Translations under genes and position numbers: made by a program
Assembly: GCF_007741515.1 (NCBI RefSeq)
Contig: NZ_CP036263.1
Span: forward strand, 682,001 to 746,000
DNA length: 64,000 nt
Source of the DNA: Adhaeretor mobilis
GTDB taxonomy: Bacteria > Planctomycetota > Planctomycetia > Pirellulales > Lacipirellulaceae
Direction: 5' to 3'
Notes under the pieces: model-generated
What the model was told of the DNA's origin: nothing
Database searches by the model: none
What the model saw: the letters and a program-made list of their open reading frames with translations, nothing else
Part shown: positions 9,234 through 17,240 of the stretch, in pieces
How the letters are laid out: each line of letters begins with the position of its first letter
Position numbering within the stretch: position 1 is the stretch's first letter

Positions 9234-10211
9234 ATGTCACTCATTAAACGCATTCTCGTTACCGGCGGTGCCGGTTTTCTTGGCTCGCACCTTTGCGAAC
9301 GACTCGTGGGCGAAGGTCACGACGTGTTGTGCCTGGATAATTTCTTCACGAGCCAAAAGTCGAACGTTGAGCCTTTACTAGACTCGCATAACTTTGAACT
9401 CATTCGACATGACATTACGCAGCCGATTTTTTTGGAAGTCGACGAGATCTACAACTTTGCTTGTCCAGCCGCTCCGGGACACTATCAGTACAATCCGATT
9501 AAAACGATGAAGACCTCCATCCTCGGAGCGATTCACACGCTGGGGCTCGCTAAACGTTGCAACGCGAAAGTTTTGCAAGCTTCGACAAGCGAAGTCTACG
9601 GCGACCCAGAGGTTCACCCGCAAGTGGAAAGCTATCGTGGATGCGTAAATCCGATAGGCACGCGGGCTTGTTACGACGAAGGCAAGCGTGCCGCGGAAAC
9701 GCTCTTCTGCGACTACCATCGTCACAACGGAGTAAACGTGCGGCTGGTTCGCATTTTCAATACCTACGGACCGCGCATGCATCCTTATGACGGCCGCGTC
9801 GTATCGAACTTTATTCGCCAAGCACTCGCGGATGAGGATATCACCATTTTCGGCGACGGTAGTCAGACGCGTTCGTTCTGCTATCGGGACGATCTGATCG
9901 AAGGCATCGTGCGCATGATGAATGGCCCCAACGACTTCATTGGCCCCGTGAATGTTGGCAACCCAGGTGAATTCACGATCCGTGAACTGGCCGAGTTAGT
10001 GATCGAGCTTACCGGTGCCAAGTCGAAGCTTATCGAAATGCCACTTCCGGCGGACGATCCCACTCGGCGACGCCCAGATATCTCGTTGGCAAAAGAAAAG
10101 CTCGGCTGGGAACCCGAAGTATCTCTGCGTGATGGCCTCGCGAAGACAATTGAATGGTTCCGCTCGATCGATCTTTCCACCTACCGCCCACCAACGCCGA
10201 ACTTTGTCTGA
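9234..10211 (+). CDS. UDP-glucuronate decarboxylase (UDP-xylose synthase), SDR family
   Basis: The 325-residue protein begins with the NAD-binding motif [12 protein letters not shown] and has the SDR catalytic YDEGKR (Tyr-x-x-x-Lys) near residue 145, with [10 protein letters not shown] upstream of it, the pattern of UXS enzymes. These convert UDP-glucuronate to UDP-xylose for surface polysaccharide synthesis. The segments [20 protein letters not shown] and [17 protein letters not shown] are characteristic of the family. It is a cytosolic single-domain form without an N-terminal membrane anchor. A degraded CMD/AhpD-like gene follows 50 bases later. Confidence 0.93.
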   Translation: MSLIKRILVTGGAGFLGSHLCERLVGEGHDVLCLDNFFTSQKSNVEPLLDSHNFELIRHDITQPIFLEVDEIYNFACPAAPGHYQYNPIKTMKTSILGAIHTLGLAKRCNAKVLQASTSEVYGDPEVHPQVESYRGCVNPIGTRACYDEGKRAAETLFCDYHRHNGVNVRLVRIFNTYGPRMHPYDGRVVSNFIRQALADEDITIFGDGSQTRSFCYRDDLIEGIVRMMNGPNDFIGPVNVGNPGEFTIRELAELVIELTGAKSKLIEMPLPADDPTRRRPDISLAKEKLGWEPEVSLRDGLAKTIEWFRSIDLSTYRPPTPNFV

Positions 10212-10261
10212 GTTTGCACTGCCCTTTAGGGAGTAGATTATCGCTAGCCGCTTGGAGTGCC

Positions 10262-10762
10262 ATGTTCCGCTGGTTTCTGCGTCGTAAGCTTGCTGCCGAG
10301 GAGAAGAAGCTAGACGCCTCGATGGACTACCTGCGTCACATTCTTGACGTCTCTCCGGGTGCGTTCTTTCGCTTCGCCAGCATAATGCCGTTTGCAAACT
10401 CGCTGAATAAGCTGCCCTAAGAGGCATGGTTCGTGGCCCAGTTGGTGACCTTGCGTCGTGAAGACTGCGGGCCCTGTTTGCAGATCGGTGTGAACCAAGC
10501 CCAACAGGCCAAGATCGACGCAGGGCTACTCAGCACGGTACTTGCTGGCAACTACGGGGAGCTGAGCGAAGAGCTGCAGGAGGTCGTGAAGTTTACTGAA
10601 TCAATCGCCAGCGCCTAAGATGTCGAGGAAGAACTTCGCGAAACCTTACGCATCCGTTACGGCGAGCGTGGCCTAGTCGAGCTAGCCTATGCTATTCCGC
10701 CGACAGTCAAGAGAGCCCTGGGCTATGCGAAGAGCTGTAGTGAGGTGGTTGTGAGGTGTTAA
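10262..10762 (+). pseudogene. CMD/AhpD-like gene broken by two in-frame TAA codons
   Basis: One reading frame runs from an ATG at 10262 (ribosome site ttggagtgcc) to TAA at 10760-10762, interrupted only by TAA at 10418-10420 and 10616-10618. The three pieces (52, 65 and 47 codons) join into a carboxymuconolactone decarboxylase/AhpD-type sequence: MFRWFLRRKL, then EDCGPCLQIGVNQA with the peroxidatic Cys-x-x-Cys motif, and RIRYGERGLVELAYA and TVKRALGYAKSC at the end. Members of this superfamily are small helical proteins, often peroxidases. Each TAA is one substitution from GAA, and the frame is otherwise undisturbed, so the loss looks recent. The final segment also seems a few residues short before PTVKRALGYAKSC. 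Sequencing error or recoding are the alternatives. Confidence 0.75.
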
Positions 10763-10764
10763 CC

Positions 10765-11042
10765 CTGTCAGCTGTACACAAATCTAGAAAATGGGCAGCA
10801 CCGACACTTTCTCCTCATTTAGTTTGGCTATCTGGCAAAGAGCGCAAGGGAGAAGTGTCGGTGTGCGGAGCACAAGAGGTCTTCAGGATGCTCGGTGCTG
10901 TCTATCCAGGCCTCTTGTCGCAAGCGACCCCGACACTTGTCCGAGTCAGCCGCCAGAGCAGGCAAGCCTTTCAGCGGACGAAGTGTCGCGGCTACCCGAG
11001 TCTGTCGGTTTTCAGGCTGGCTGATTTGTTTGTAACTGACAG
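10765..11042. repeat. MITE-like structured element with terminal inverted repeats and internal hairpins
   Basis: The ends are imperfect 20-base inverted repeats (ctgtcag..acaaatc at 10765-10784 and its complement at 11023-11042; 16 of 20 match). Inside, an 8-base word alternates orientation four times: cgacactt 10802-10809, aagtgtcg 10853-10860, cgacactt 10931-10938, aagtgtcg 10981-10988. Each pair extends into a 13-15-base near-perfect stem (accgacacttt-ctcc with ggagaagtgtcggt). A third stem, acaagagg (10871-10878) with cctcttgt (10912-10919), lies between them. No plausible protein is encoded. Confidence 0.6.
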
Positions 11043-11059
11043 ATGTTGGCCAGGAGCAA

Positions 11060-11683
11060 CTAATCGATCTCAGAAAAGGAGGCATCCATTGCCTCCTTAT
11101 CGCAAGAAAGCAAGTACGCATTAAATCGATCATAGAGTTTCTTGAGCAACGGCCTGTTTGGACCAACGACGTCCATTCCACGGTCGTCGTAAGCAAGGGC
11201 CATTATTCGCTCCTCAAGATTAAATAGGTAGACGGTCGCGTGTGCTCGCGGTTTGATCGGACCAAAATCTGATGAGAAAGCGCACCACAATACGTTCAGG
11301 AGACGATCCGGAGGAATGTCGAAAACAAAATAGTGCCAATGGCAATTTGAGTAGTCTTCATCGCCTTCCCACTCTTCTTCTCTCTCTGTCCAGTACTCTT
11401 TGCTCTGCTTCGGGTAAATCTCCAGTTCAATCAATCCCCTCAGTACCGATCTGCAGGAAAGCAGGGACTCACCAAAAACTTTGAAGCAAACGGTTAAGGG
11501 TTTGTCCGGTCGAAATATTTCCGAACAAATCTCCATCCCTTTTCGATGGGCTGTCAGGAACTGATTGAGGTAGTTCCCACCTTCGGAGAGCTCGAACCGA
11601 AGCCCTCCTCCATACCCATAGAAGAGAGGCCTCTTAAAAGCATTGCCGTCAAACGTTGAGTCGATTTGGTCGCGGTAGTTCAT
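11060..11683 (-). CDS. Conserved hypothetical, DUF3885-like
   Basis: The 207-residue soluble protein has a C-terminal part (LEERIMALAYDDRGMDVVGP, then LLKKLYDRFNAYLLSCDKEA) that resembles the DUF3885 pattern, where a YDDRG motif precedes a helix ending in a YD/CD-[RK]E. The middle is Trp/Glu-rich (EEEWEGDEDYSNCHWHYFVF). No enzyme motif, signal peptide or membrane helix is seen. Family function is unknown; in other bacteria such genes are often isolated or near toxin-immunity clusters. It stands alone here, next to the structured element. The DUF assignment is from memory of the motif and is moderate. Confidence 0.6.
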   Translation of the reverse strand: MNYRDQIDSTFDGNAFKRPLFYGYGGGLRFELSEGGNYLNQFLTAHRKGMEICSEIFRPDKPLTVCFKVFGESLLSCRSVLRGLIELEIYPKQSKEYWTEREEEWEGDEDYSNCHWHYFVFDIPPDRLLNVLWCAFSSDFGPIKPRAHATVYLFNLEERIMALAYDDRGMDVVGPNRPLLKKLYDRFNAYLLSCDKEAMDASFSEID

Positions 11684-11894
11684 GGCAGCCTACATTGTCG
11701 TAGCGCTAGTTTGCTTCTGTCTACCTCGAATCCGACGAGACTAGTTCTATATTCGCCATCAGCGACTCCTCGCCAACCACTTCGCCCTGCCAGCCCGCTG
11801 ACAAACCTGCGAGCTATGTGTAAAATCTACCACTCTATGAGTCGAGTCGGGCGTGGGTGTCATCTCCATCACAACGATAGCGAAGGACGAAGCC

Positions 11895-13343
11895 ATGAGT
11901 AACGACGGTCGCAAACCTACCACCACCGATGCCGGGATTCCTGTTGCTAGCGACGAGCATTCGCTGACCGTGGGGCCCGATGGGCCGATTCTTCTGCACG
12001 ATCATTACCTGATCGAGCAGATGGCCAACTTCAATCGCGAACGCATTCCCGAACGCCAACCGCACGCGAAGGGTTCCGGAGCGTTTGGCCGGTTTGAAGT
12101 CACGCACGACGTGAGCGCCTACACCAAGGCGGCCGTGTTTCAGCCGGGCACAAAGACCGACACGCTGATCCGCTTCTCTACGGTTGCTGGCGAGCGCGGC
12201 AGCCCAGATACGTGGCGCGACCCGCGTGGCTTTGCGCTGAAGTTCTACACCAGCGAAGGCAACTACGACATGGTCGGGAACAACACGCCCGTGTTCTTCC
12301 TACGCGACCCGATGAAGTTCCAGCACTTCATTCGCAGCCAAAAACGCCGCGCCGACAATGGCCTGCGCGACAACGATATGCAGTGGGATTTCTGGAGTCT
12401 CTCACCCGAGTCGGCCCACCAAGTCACTTGGCTGATGGGTGATCGCGGCATCCCCAAGAGCTGGCGCCACATGAATGGCTATTCCAGCCACACGTACATG
12501 TGGGTCAACGCAGCCGGTGAACGGTTTTGGGTGAAGTACCACTTCAAGACCGACCAAGGCATCGACTTCCTCACGCAGGACGAAGCCGATAAGCTGGCTG
12601 GCACCGATGGTGACTACCATCGTCGGGACCTGTTCAACGCAATCAAACGGGGCGATCACCCGAGTTGGACGCTGCATATGCAGATCATGCCGTTTGATGA
12701 TGCGGCCAACTACCGGTTCAATCCATTCGACTTGACTAAGGTCTGGCCGCACGCGGATTACCCGCTGCAAGAAGTGGGCAAGCTTACGCTTGATCGCAAC
12801 CCAACGGATTTCCACACGGAGATCGAGCAAGCCGCCTTCGAGCCGAACAACCTGGTGCCGGGCATCGGCATCAGCCCCGACAAGATGCTCCTCGGGCGCA
12901 TCTTCTCCTATGCCGACGCGCACCGGCATCGTCTGGGTGTGAACTACAAGCAGATCCCCGTGAACCGTCCCAAGTGTGAGGTGAATAGCTACACCAAGGA
13001 CGGACCCATGCGGATCGACAACGTGAGCGACCCCGTATACGCCCCTAACTCCAAAGGGGGTCCACAAGCAGACGGCGCCAAGTACCCCGAAATGGCTACC
13101 TGGAGCGCCGACGGCCAGTTCACCCGCGCCGCCTACACACTCCACGCCGAAGACGACGATTGGGGCCAAGCTGGCACACTGGTGCGCGAGGTGATGAACG
13201 ACGAGGAACGCGACCGCCTAGTGTCGAACATTGTTGGCCACCTCAAAGGCGGCGTGGAAGAGCCCGTGCTAGGTCGGGCGCTGGAGTATTGGAAGAACGT
13301 GGACAAGGATCTTGGGGAACGGGTTGCCAAAGGTGTTGCGTAG
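11895..13343 (+). CDS. katA: Catalase, small-subunit haem type
   Basis: This 482-residue enzyme breaks down hydrogen peroxide. It contains the distal catalytic His in [13 protein letters not shown] (about residue 55), the conserved Arg/Asn region in [12 protein letters not shown] and [12 protein letters not shown], and the proximal haem-ligand Tyr in [14 protein letters not shown] (about residue 340). Length and absence of a flavodoxin-like C-terminal domain place it with small-subunit monofunctional catalases. The start ATG at 11895 follows gaaggacgaagcc; an upstream GTG at 11853 would add 14 residues unlike the family. It is monocistronic, with a palindromic repeat after the stop. Confidence 0.96.
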   Translation: MSNDGRKPTTTDAGIPVASDEHSLTVGPDGPILLHDHYLIEQMANFNRERIPERQPHAKGSGAFGRFEVTHDVSAYTKAAVFQPGTKTDTLIRFSTVAGERGSPDTWRDPRGFALKFYTSEGNYDMVGNNTPVFFLRDPMKFQHFIRSQKRRADNGLRDNDMQWDFWSLSPESAHQVTWLMGDRGIPKSWRHMNGYSSHTYMWVNAAGERFWVKYHFKTDQGIDFLTQDEADKLAGTDGDYHRRDLFNAIKRGDHPSWTLHMQIMPFDDAANYRFNPFDLTKVWPHADYPLQEVGKLTLDRNPTDFHTEIEQAAFEPNNLVPGIGISPDKMLLGRIFSYADAHRHRLGVNYKQIPVNRPKCEVNSYTKDGPMRIDNVSDPVYAPNSKGGPQADGAKYPEMATWSADGQFTRAAYTLHAEDDDWGQAGTLVREVMNDEERDRLVSNIVGHLKGGVEEPVLGRALEYWKNVDKDLGERVAKGVA

Positions 13344-13346
13344 GGT

Positions 13347-13451
13347 CCTCTGTGCGGACCATCCTGAGCTTCCAACGAGTCTCAATAGTGCCACCTAGCT
13401 ATCGGCTTAAACAATCGAGTAGCCGACCCGCGCCCTCGGTCCGCACAGAGG
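13347..13451. repeat. Inverted repeat with 14-base arms after the catalase gene
   Basis: cctctgtgcggacc (13347-13360) and ggtccgcacagagg (13438-13451) are perfectly complementary, about 77 bases apart. The core GCGGACC recurs with CCTAC at 14994-15004, 16112-16120 (as cggaccctac) and 17151-17161, so it belongs to a dispersed family. It may serve as the catalase terminator. Confidence 0.65.
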
Positions 13452-13499
13452 CCGTGAATTTTTCTCAACCGGGCCTGAGGTCCTAGTGCTCGGGGGTTC

Positions 13500-14950
13500 T
13501 TTCTTGAAAGGTTGGTTGTGTCGTTGTTAAACACCCCTGTTTGCTAAAGTTGCTTGGGATGCTGACGACCCGATGGCGTTGGCATCCTTGCCTGATCATC
13601 ACAAGCTTACCCGGTCGCTTGCCGCCGTAAATCAAGTGTTCTCTGGAAGTTGTGCGCTAGTGCCTGCCATAAACAGATCGCTCTGGCTTTCAGCAACCCG
13701 CGAACCGGGAACTGACCCAGCCCCCGATTCCGACAGCCGGCGTTGGGGAACTCAGCAGTCGCACTGCGCTGCTGATAGATCTCTTTCGCTGTGGAAGTGC
13801 CCATCCGGGCACGCCACCGCTTGACCTCTTCGCTATCGCCTTTCACCGGAGCAAACGGGTCGATCCCCTGGGACTCCTTACGTGTTTGCTCCATGATCGG
13901 CAGATACGTTGTGATACCCGCCTGCTCAAGGGCAGTAATGTCGTCCAGCTTCACGAAGCCCCCATCGGCCAGGTACTGCTCGGGAGCCTGCTGGTAGCGC
14001 CGCTCAAGTTGATCAATCATCGGCTTCATCTGACCACCGTCAGTTCCCGCATTGACCACCTCCACACCAGCAATCACCAGCGTATCGGTCGTCGTCGCAA
14101 ACTGTACGTTATAGGCCGGACGAAAGCCCCCATCGGCCATCTTCATCTTGCGTGCTTCGGGGTCGGTGGTCGAAGCGCGTGCTTCGCTACCAGAACCCTT
14201 CTTACGACGCTCCATTTTCGGAACGAGCGTTTCACGCTCTTCTAAAGCCGCTTCAATACGCTCCTGCCGCTCACGAGCCGCACGCACCCGTGCTGCCTGT
14301 TCACGACGGTTCTCAACCCCGACATCTTCTTCGCTCTCCCTCTGAAGTGTTTCCAGATGTTGCTCCGCCTGGGCGAGGCATTCATCGAGGGTGGGCTTCC
14401 TGCGGAAGGAACTCGAACTGGCCGATGCGCGAACACGCATCCCGTCTTGGGCCAGGCTGTTGAGTTCAATGAGTCCCTGGTGCAGCAGCGTGGCCACGCT
14501 TTGAGTGAGCAGGTCGTCGAGAAACTCATGGTGTTGGGTGCGAAAGTCGCTCAGCGTATGGTAATTCACGCTCACTTCGCCACAGATCCACAGGTAAGCC
14601 AAGTGTTCTTGGCAGAGCTTAGCGAGTCGACGAGCGGAGGTGACTCCCTCGACGGTGGCGAAGAGCCACAATGAGAGGAGTATTTTGGGATCGATCGGAT
14701 TGCGACCAGCATTCCCATCCACCGCCTTAATCTTCTGATACAAGAGCGTCAGGTCGAGTCCTTCCACGTAGGCCCAAATCAGTCGCGCTGCGTGATCTTC
14801 AGCAAGCAATTGATCGAGTGCGAGCGGGCGAAACTCGATCTGTCGTCGCTCAGCACGCTGAAAACGGGCCGTGCCGGTCTGTGTGGTACGTTCCATCAAG
14901 AACCTCCATCGCAAAGCATGTTAGAATCAAAGCAGTCACCGATTCTAAAT
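13500..14950 (-). mobile_element. IS1182-type insertion sequence (approximate limits)
   Basis: The transposase gene defines the element. I could not identify matching terminal inverted repeats or a target-site duplication by eye, so limits are approximate. A hairpin (ttagaatc 14921-14928 with gattctaa 14941-14948) lies between the transposase start and the presumed right end; such hairpins often block read-through transcription into IS elements. Confidence 0.55.
13607..14896 (-). CDS. IS1182-family transposase
   Basis: The 429-residue protein has the InsH-like N-terminal domain (FRPLALDQLLAEDHAARLIW) and a DDE catalytic domain: first Asp in LAQDGMRVRA, second in NAGTDGGQMKPM, and Glu in IYQQRSATAEFPNA. 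The end (NRGLGQFPVRGLLKARAICL then ALAHNFQRTL) is intact, so it may be active. The ATG at 14896 has a perfect GGAGG six bases before it; an upstream start at 14914 is less likely. The product moves the element by cut-and-paste or copy transposition. No other copy is in the window. Confidence 0.9.
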   Translation of the reverse strand: MERTTQTGTARFQRAERRQIEFRPLALDQLLAEDHAARLIWAYVEGLDLTLLYQKIKAVDGNAGRNPIDPKILLSLWLFATVEGVTSARRLAKLCQEHLAYLWICGEVSVNYHTLSDFRTQHHEFLDDLLTQSVATLLHQGLIELNSLAQDGMRVRASASSSSFRRKPTLDECLAQAEQHLETLQRESEEDVGVENRREQAARVRAARERQERIEAALEERETLVPKMERRKKGSGSEARASTTDPEARKMKMADGGFRPAYNVQFATTTDTLVIAGVEVVNAGTDGGQMKPMIDQLERRYQQAPEQYLADGGFVKLDDITALEQAGITTYLPIMEQTRKESQGIDPFAPVKGDSEEVKRWRARMGTSTAKEIYQQRSATAEFPNAGCRNRGLGQFPVRGLLKARAICLWQALAHNFQRTLDLRRQATG

Positions 14951-15018
14951 TCTTAGCTGCCGAGTAGGTAGCTGAATAATTCACAAGCTCACAGCGGACC
15001 CTACTTGGAACGATTTTC

Positions 15019-15489
15019 ATGAGCGATACCCCCGAAATCATTAAGGCTTACTCTCAAGGCGCAAAGCAGCTTCGCGATGCTGTCAGTCAAGTAGGCAATG
15101 ACGACTGGGACAAGACGCCGATCTCAGGTAAGTGGTCGATTCGCCAAGTTGTTTGCCATATCGCCGACACTGAGATTGTCTACGCAGACCGGATGAAGCG
15201 TATTATCGCCGAGGACAACCCTACGTTTTTTGGGATGGACCCTGATGTGTTTGCGATAGGGCTCGTTTGTGAGCAGCGACCGTGGAAAACAGAGTTAGAC
15301 GTCATCGAGGCAGTCCGCGCTCACATGCTGCCTATCCTTCGTGCCAGCGACACTCGAACGTTCGAGCGACAAGGCACGCATTCACTCGACGGTCCAATGA
15401 CGTTGGAAACACTTCTCCAGCGCATCACCGGGCACATCCCCCATCACATCGGTTTTATCGAAGAGAAGTTGCGTGCGATGGATGGATGA
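15019..15489 (+). CDS. DinB-like metal-binding protein
   Basis: The 156-residue protein fits the DinB/YfiT four-helix fold: SGKWSIRQVVCHIADTEIVY carries the first metal-ligand His (about residue 47) and TGHIPHHIGFIEEKL supplies the C-terminal His pair. These proteins bind a divalent metal, and family members act as thiol-dependent transferases or damage-inducible proteins of unknown reaction. Nothing adjacent defines its substrate. It begins 120 bases after the transposase start, divergently transcribed. Confidence 0.8.
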   Translation: MSDTPEIIKAYSQGAKQLRDAVSQVGNDDWDKTPISGKWSIRQVVCHIADTEIVYADRMKRIIAEDNPTFFGMDPDVFAIGLVCEQRPWKTELDVIEAVRAHMLPILRASDTRTFERQGTHSLDGPMTLETLLQRITGHIPHHIGFIEEKLRAMDG

Positions 15490-15543
15490 ATAGTGTGGTG
15501 GGACTATGGCCGTTCGTCGGCCCGCAGAGCGGAGCGTACTTTG

Positions 15544-16062
15544 CTAGAGAATTGGTGCAATATGGGGATCGCGTTCCGCGCGAGGTAGTTGGCTGAGCAC
15601 GGCTACGGTCCCCAGATGAGTTATGATACCCAGAGGAACAATGAAACGACTGTTCCAGATATCACCGACGTCAGGAGAATCAACCATTTTGTCTTTCGGA
15701 GCTATTGCTGGTTTTTCGAAATCAGAGTCCGCTGTTCGGATTCCGTGTGCAACCAGTTTCCCATCGAGGAAGACGGCGATGAGCACCCAGTTCCTTGCAC
15801 CAAATTCCAAGGGAGTAGAAAGCCTCCAAGTTACCAGGCCAGCCTCAGCCATCGGCTCAGCATGCAACATCAATTTGCTATCCCCAGCTAATTGACACTT
15901 CGCCTGGGCAGGGGTCATTCCAAGACTGAGCGAGTCGCGTCGGGCTACTAGCGATTCCTTCGCGGCTGCACTTATATTTCGCCTCTGAAAGAGCAGTGCT
16001 AAGCACACAAGCACAATCGCTATGACTATGATTCGGTTGTATTTGTTTTTTCGAATTCTCAT
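15544..16062 (-). CDS. Unknown membrane-anchored protein
   Basis: The 172-residue product starts with a basic segment and a single hydrophobic helix (RIIVIAIVLVCLALLF), followed by a soluble domain with LGMTPAQAKCQLAGDSKL, reminiscent of small outer-surface domains in which a LGMT or MT motif precedes a helix. I cannot assign a family. The ATG at 16062 lacks a clear ribosome site; a TTG at 16086 is an alternative. Confidence 0.45.
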   Translation of the reverse strand: MRIRKNKYNRIIVIAIVLVCLALLFQRRNISAAAKESLVARRDSLSLGMTPAQAKCQLAGDSKLMLHAEPMAEAGLVTWRLSTPLEFGARNWVLIAVFLDGKLVAHGIRTADSDFEKPAIAPKDKMVDSPDVGDIWNSRFIVPLGIITHLGTVAVLSQLPRAERDPHIAPIL

Positions 16063-16389
16063 TTGTTGGGGCGCGATTGCGATCAACTTTCAGGAAGAAG
16101 GGTCCGCGCAACGGACCCTACTTTGCCTTCGCTACCAATCCATACCGGCCAGTAAACCTTTAGTAACGCAAAACAGGATAAAAAACAGAAGCCACCGCCA
16201 AGATGGTTGAAGTCGTAAATGGCGAATTCGTTTTTCTTCGCTGAAGGCTGGCTTACTTGATTTAACCTCATTTCGCGGCATGGCTTCTTCGGTTTCTCCG
16301 ACGGCGATGGTGAATCACGGTGCAAGCACCGCGGCAAAACGCAATTCACTAATCCAGTAAGTCCTGTCGACCCCGGCTAACCTACTCTG
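16063..16389. other. Intergenic region with a short palindrome and direct repeat copy 1
   Basis: It contains gggtccg-cgcaa-cggaccc (16100-16118), a small hairpin of the GCGGACC family, and the first copy of a 73-base direct repeat at 16311-16383. Open frames here lack ribosome sites and recognisable features. No other gene is seen. Confidence 0.4.
16311..16383 (+). repeat. Direct repeat copy 1, left of the toxin-antitoxin pair
   Basis: tgaatcacggtgcaagcacc and the following gcggcaaaac..ttcact..atccagtaagtcctgtcgac match 17167-17240 with about 85% identity by eye (tgaatcacggtgcaagcacc identical, then gcggcgaaat..). The two copies are 850 bases apart and enclose exactly the toxin-antitoxin module. 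Confidence 0.7.
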
Positions 16390-16716
16390 CTAAGCCACGC
16401 TGCTTCCAAGCGTCTTGCGACTTGTAGAGCGTTTCGTCTTCACCTCGACCATCAGTCCCATGCGGTGGAGGTACTTCGTCAGCTTATCAATCGTCATTTT
16501 AGAGACCTTGCCTGTCAGCAAGTCACTGACTTGCGGTTGCTGGATGTCGAGCACCTTGCCGAGTGCTTTAGGCGTGAGTTTCTGTTTCTGCACTTCCTTT
16601 TCAATAGCAATTTGAAGGCTCGTCTTTAATTGCAACAAGGCAGCTTCTTCTGGCGGGAAACCTAAGTCTTCGAAGACGTTTCCAGAACTCTTGGTAGGCT
16701 TATCGCTTCTTGGCAT
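16390..16716 (-). CDS. XRE-family antitoxin (HigA-like)
   Basis: The 108-residue protein carries a Cro/CI helix-turn-helix: KEVQKQKLTPKALGKVLDIQ and QPQVSDLLTGKVSKMTIDKL, matching antitoxins paired with phage gp49-like (HigB) toxins. It should bind and neutralise the upstream toxin and repress the shared promoter. The ATG at 16716 has cagaggagaaacgca upstream, a good ribosome site that lies inside the toxin gene; the two genes overlap by 17 bases. A longer frame starting at 16749 is less likely. Its stop is seven bases from direct repeat copy 1. Confidence 0.85.
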   Translation of the reverse strand: MPRSDKPTKSSGNVFEDLGFPPEEAALLQLKTSLQIAIEKEVQKQKLTPKALGKVLDIQQPQVSDLLTGKVSKMTIDKLTKYLHRMGLMVEVKTKRSTSRKTLGSSVA

Positions 16717-17074
16717 TGCGTTTCTCCTCTGTGAGCCTTGCTTTGACACTTTTTAAACGATTCTTTGCAGCACTCAGGTCCTTCTTCGGCGTACTTCTGC
16801 TCTTTTTCACAAATGAATGCAGAACGTGGAGCTTACCCTCTACAACGCTGAGGTAGATCGTTCGATACCAGCCATTGGTATCACTTTGACGAAGTTCAAA
16901 CACCCCGACTCCAATGCTCTTCATCGGCCGGCCGTCTTTCGGCTTCATACCTCGACGCACCCGCTCGATGTCCTCGCCGAGTAGTCTGCGAACTTCCTTG
17001 GGAAATGAGCGAGCAATATCTCTACTATCGCCTTCCCAAACCAACTCTGCCGGTTCTCTATCATCTTCTGGCAC
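16700..17074 (-). CDS. RelE/HigB gp49-like toxin
   Basis: The 124-residue product fits the phage-derived gp49-like/HigB toxin family: ARSFPKEVRRLLGEDIERVR at the start, GVGVFELRQSDTNGWYRTIY in the middle (core beta strands), and KLHVLHSFVKKSRSTPKKDL, where H-x-F-x-K-K is the family hallmark. Such toxins are ribosome-dependent mRNA nucleases. The start is a GTG with agaaggga just upstream. The toxin-first order with a short overlap into the antitoxin is typical of HigBA. Its long basic tail (KARLTEEKRNAKKR) is intact, so the toxin appears functional. Confidence 0.87.
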   Translation of the reverse strand: MPEDDREPAELVWEGDSRDIARSFPKEVRRLLGEDIERVRRGMKPKDGRPMKSIGVGVFELRQSDTNGWYRTIYLSVVEGKLHVLHSFVKKSRSTPKKDLSAAKNRLKSVKARLTEEKRNAKKR

Positions 17075-17098
17075 GTCAGTCCCTTCTAATGCAAATTT

Positions 17099-17126
17099 AA
17101 TATAACTTATTTGCTATCCAAGTCAA
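17099..17126 (-). promoter_or_regulatory. Sigma-70-type promoter of the toxin-antitoxin operon
   Basis: On the minus strand TTGACT (17126-17121) and TATATT (17104-17099) are spaced by 16 bases, close to the housekeeping consensus. The -10 ends about 25 bases before the GTG of the toxin. Autorepression by the antitoxin here would be expected from the family. Confidence 0.6.
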
Positions 17127-17140
17127 GCCAACTGCACCTT

Positions 17141-17240
17141 GGTCCGCACTGCGGACCCTACATGAGTGAATCACGGTGCAAGCACCGCGGCGAAATGGGG
17201 TCACTAGATCCAGTAAATCCTGTCGATCCCGTCAAACCTA
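17141..17240. repeat. Short palindrome and direct repeat copy 2, right of the toxin-antitoxin pair
   Basis: ggtccgc-act-gcggacc (17141-17157) is a perfect 7-base-arm palindrome, followed by CCTAC. Next comes direct repeat copy 2 at 17167-17240 (tgaatcacggtgcaagcacc .. atccagtaaatcctgtcgat), which runs into the last codon of the hexahaem cytochrome gene. Confidence 0.7.

Noticed and set aside
12402..13169. Long open frame antisense to catalase
   Set aside because: Mirror of a high-GC coding region; no domain and conflicts with the certain catalase.
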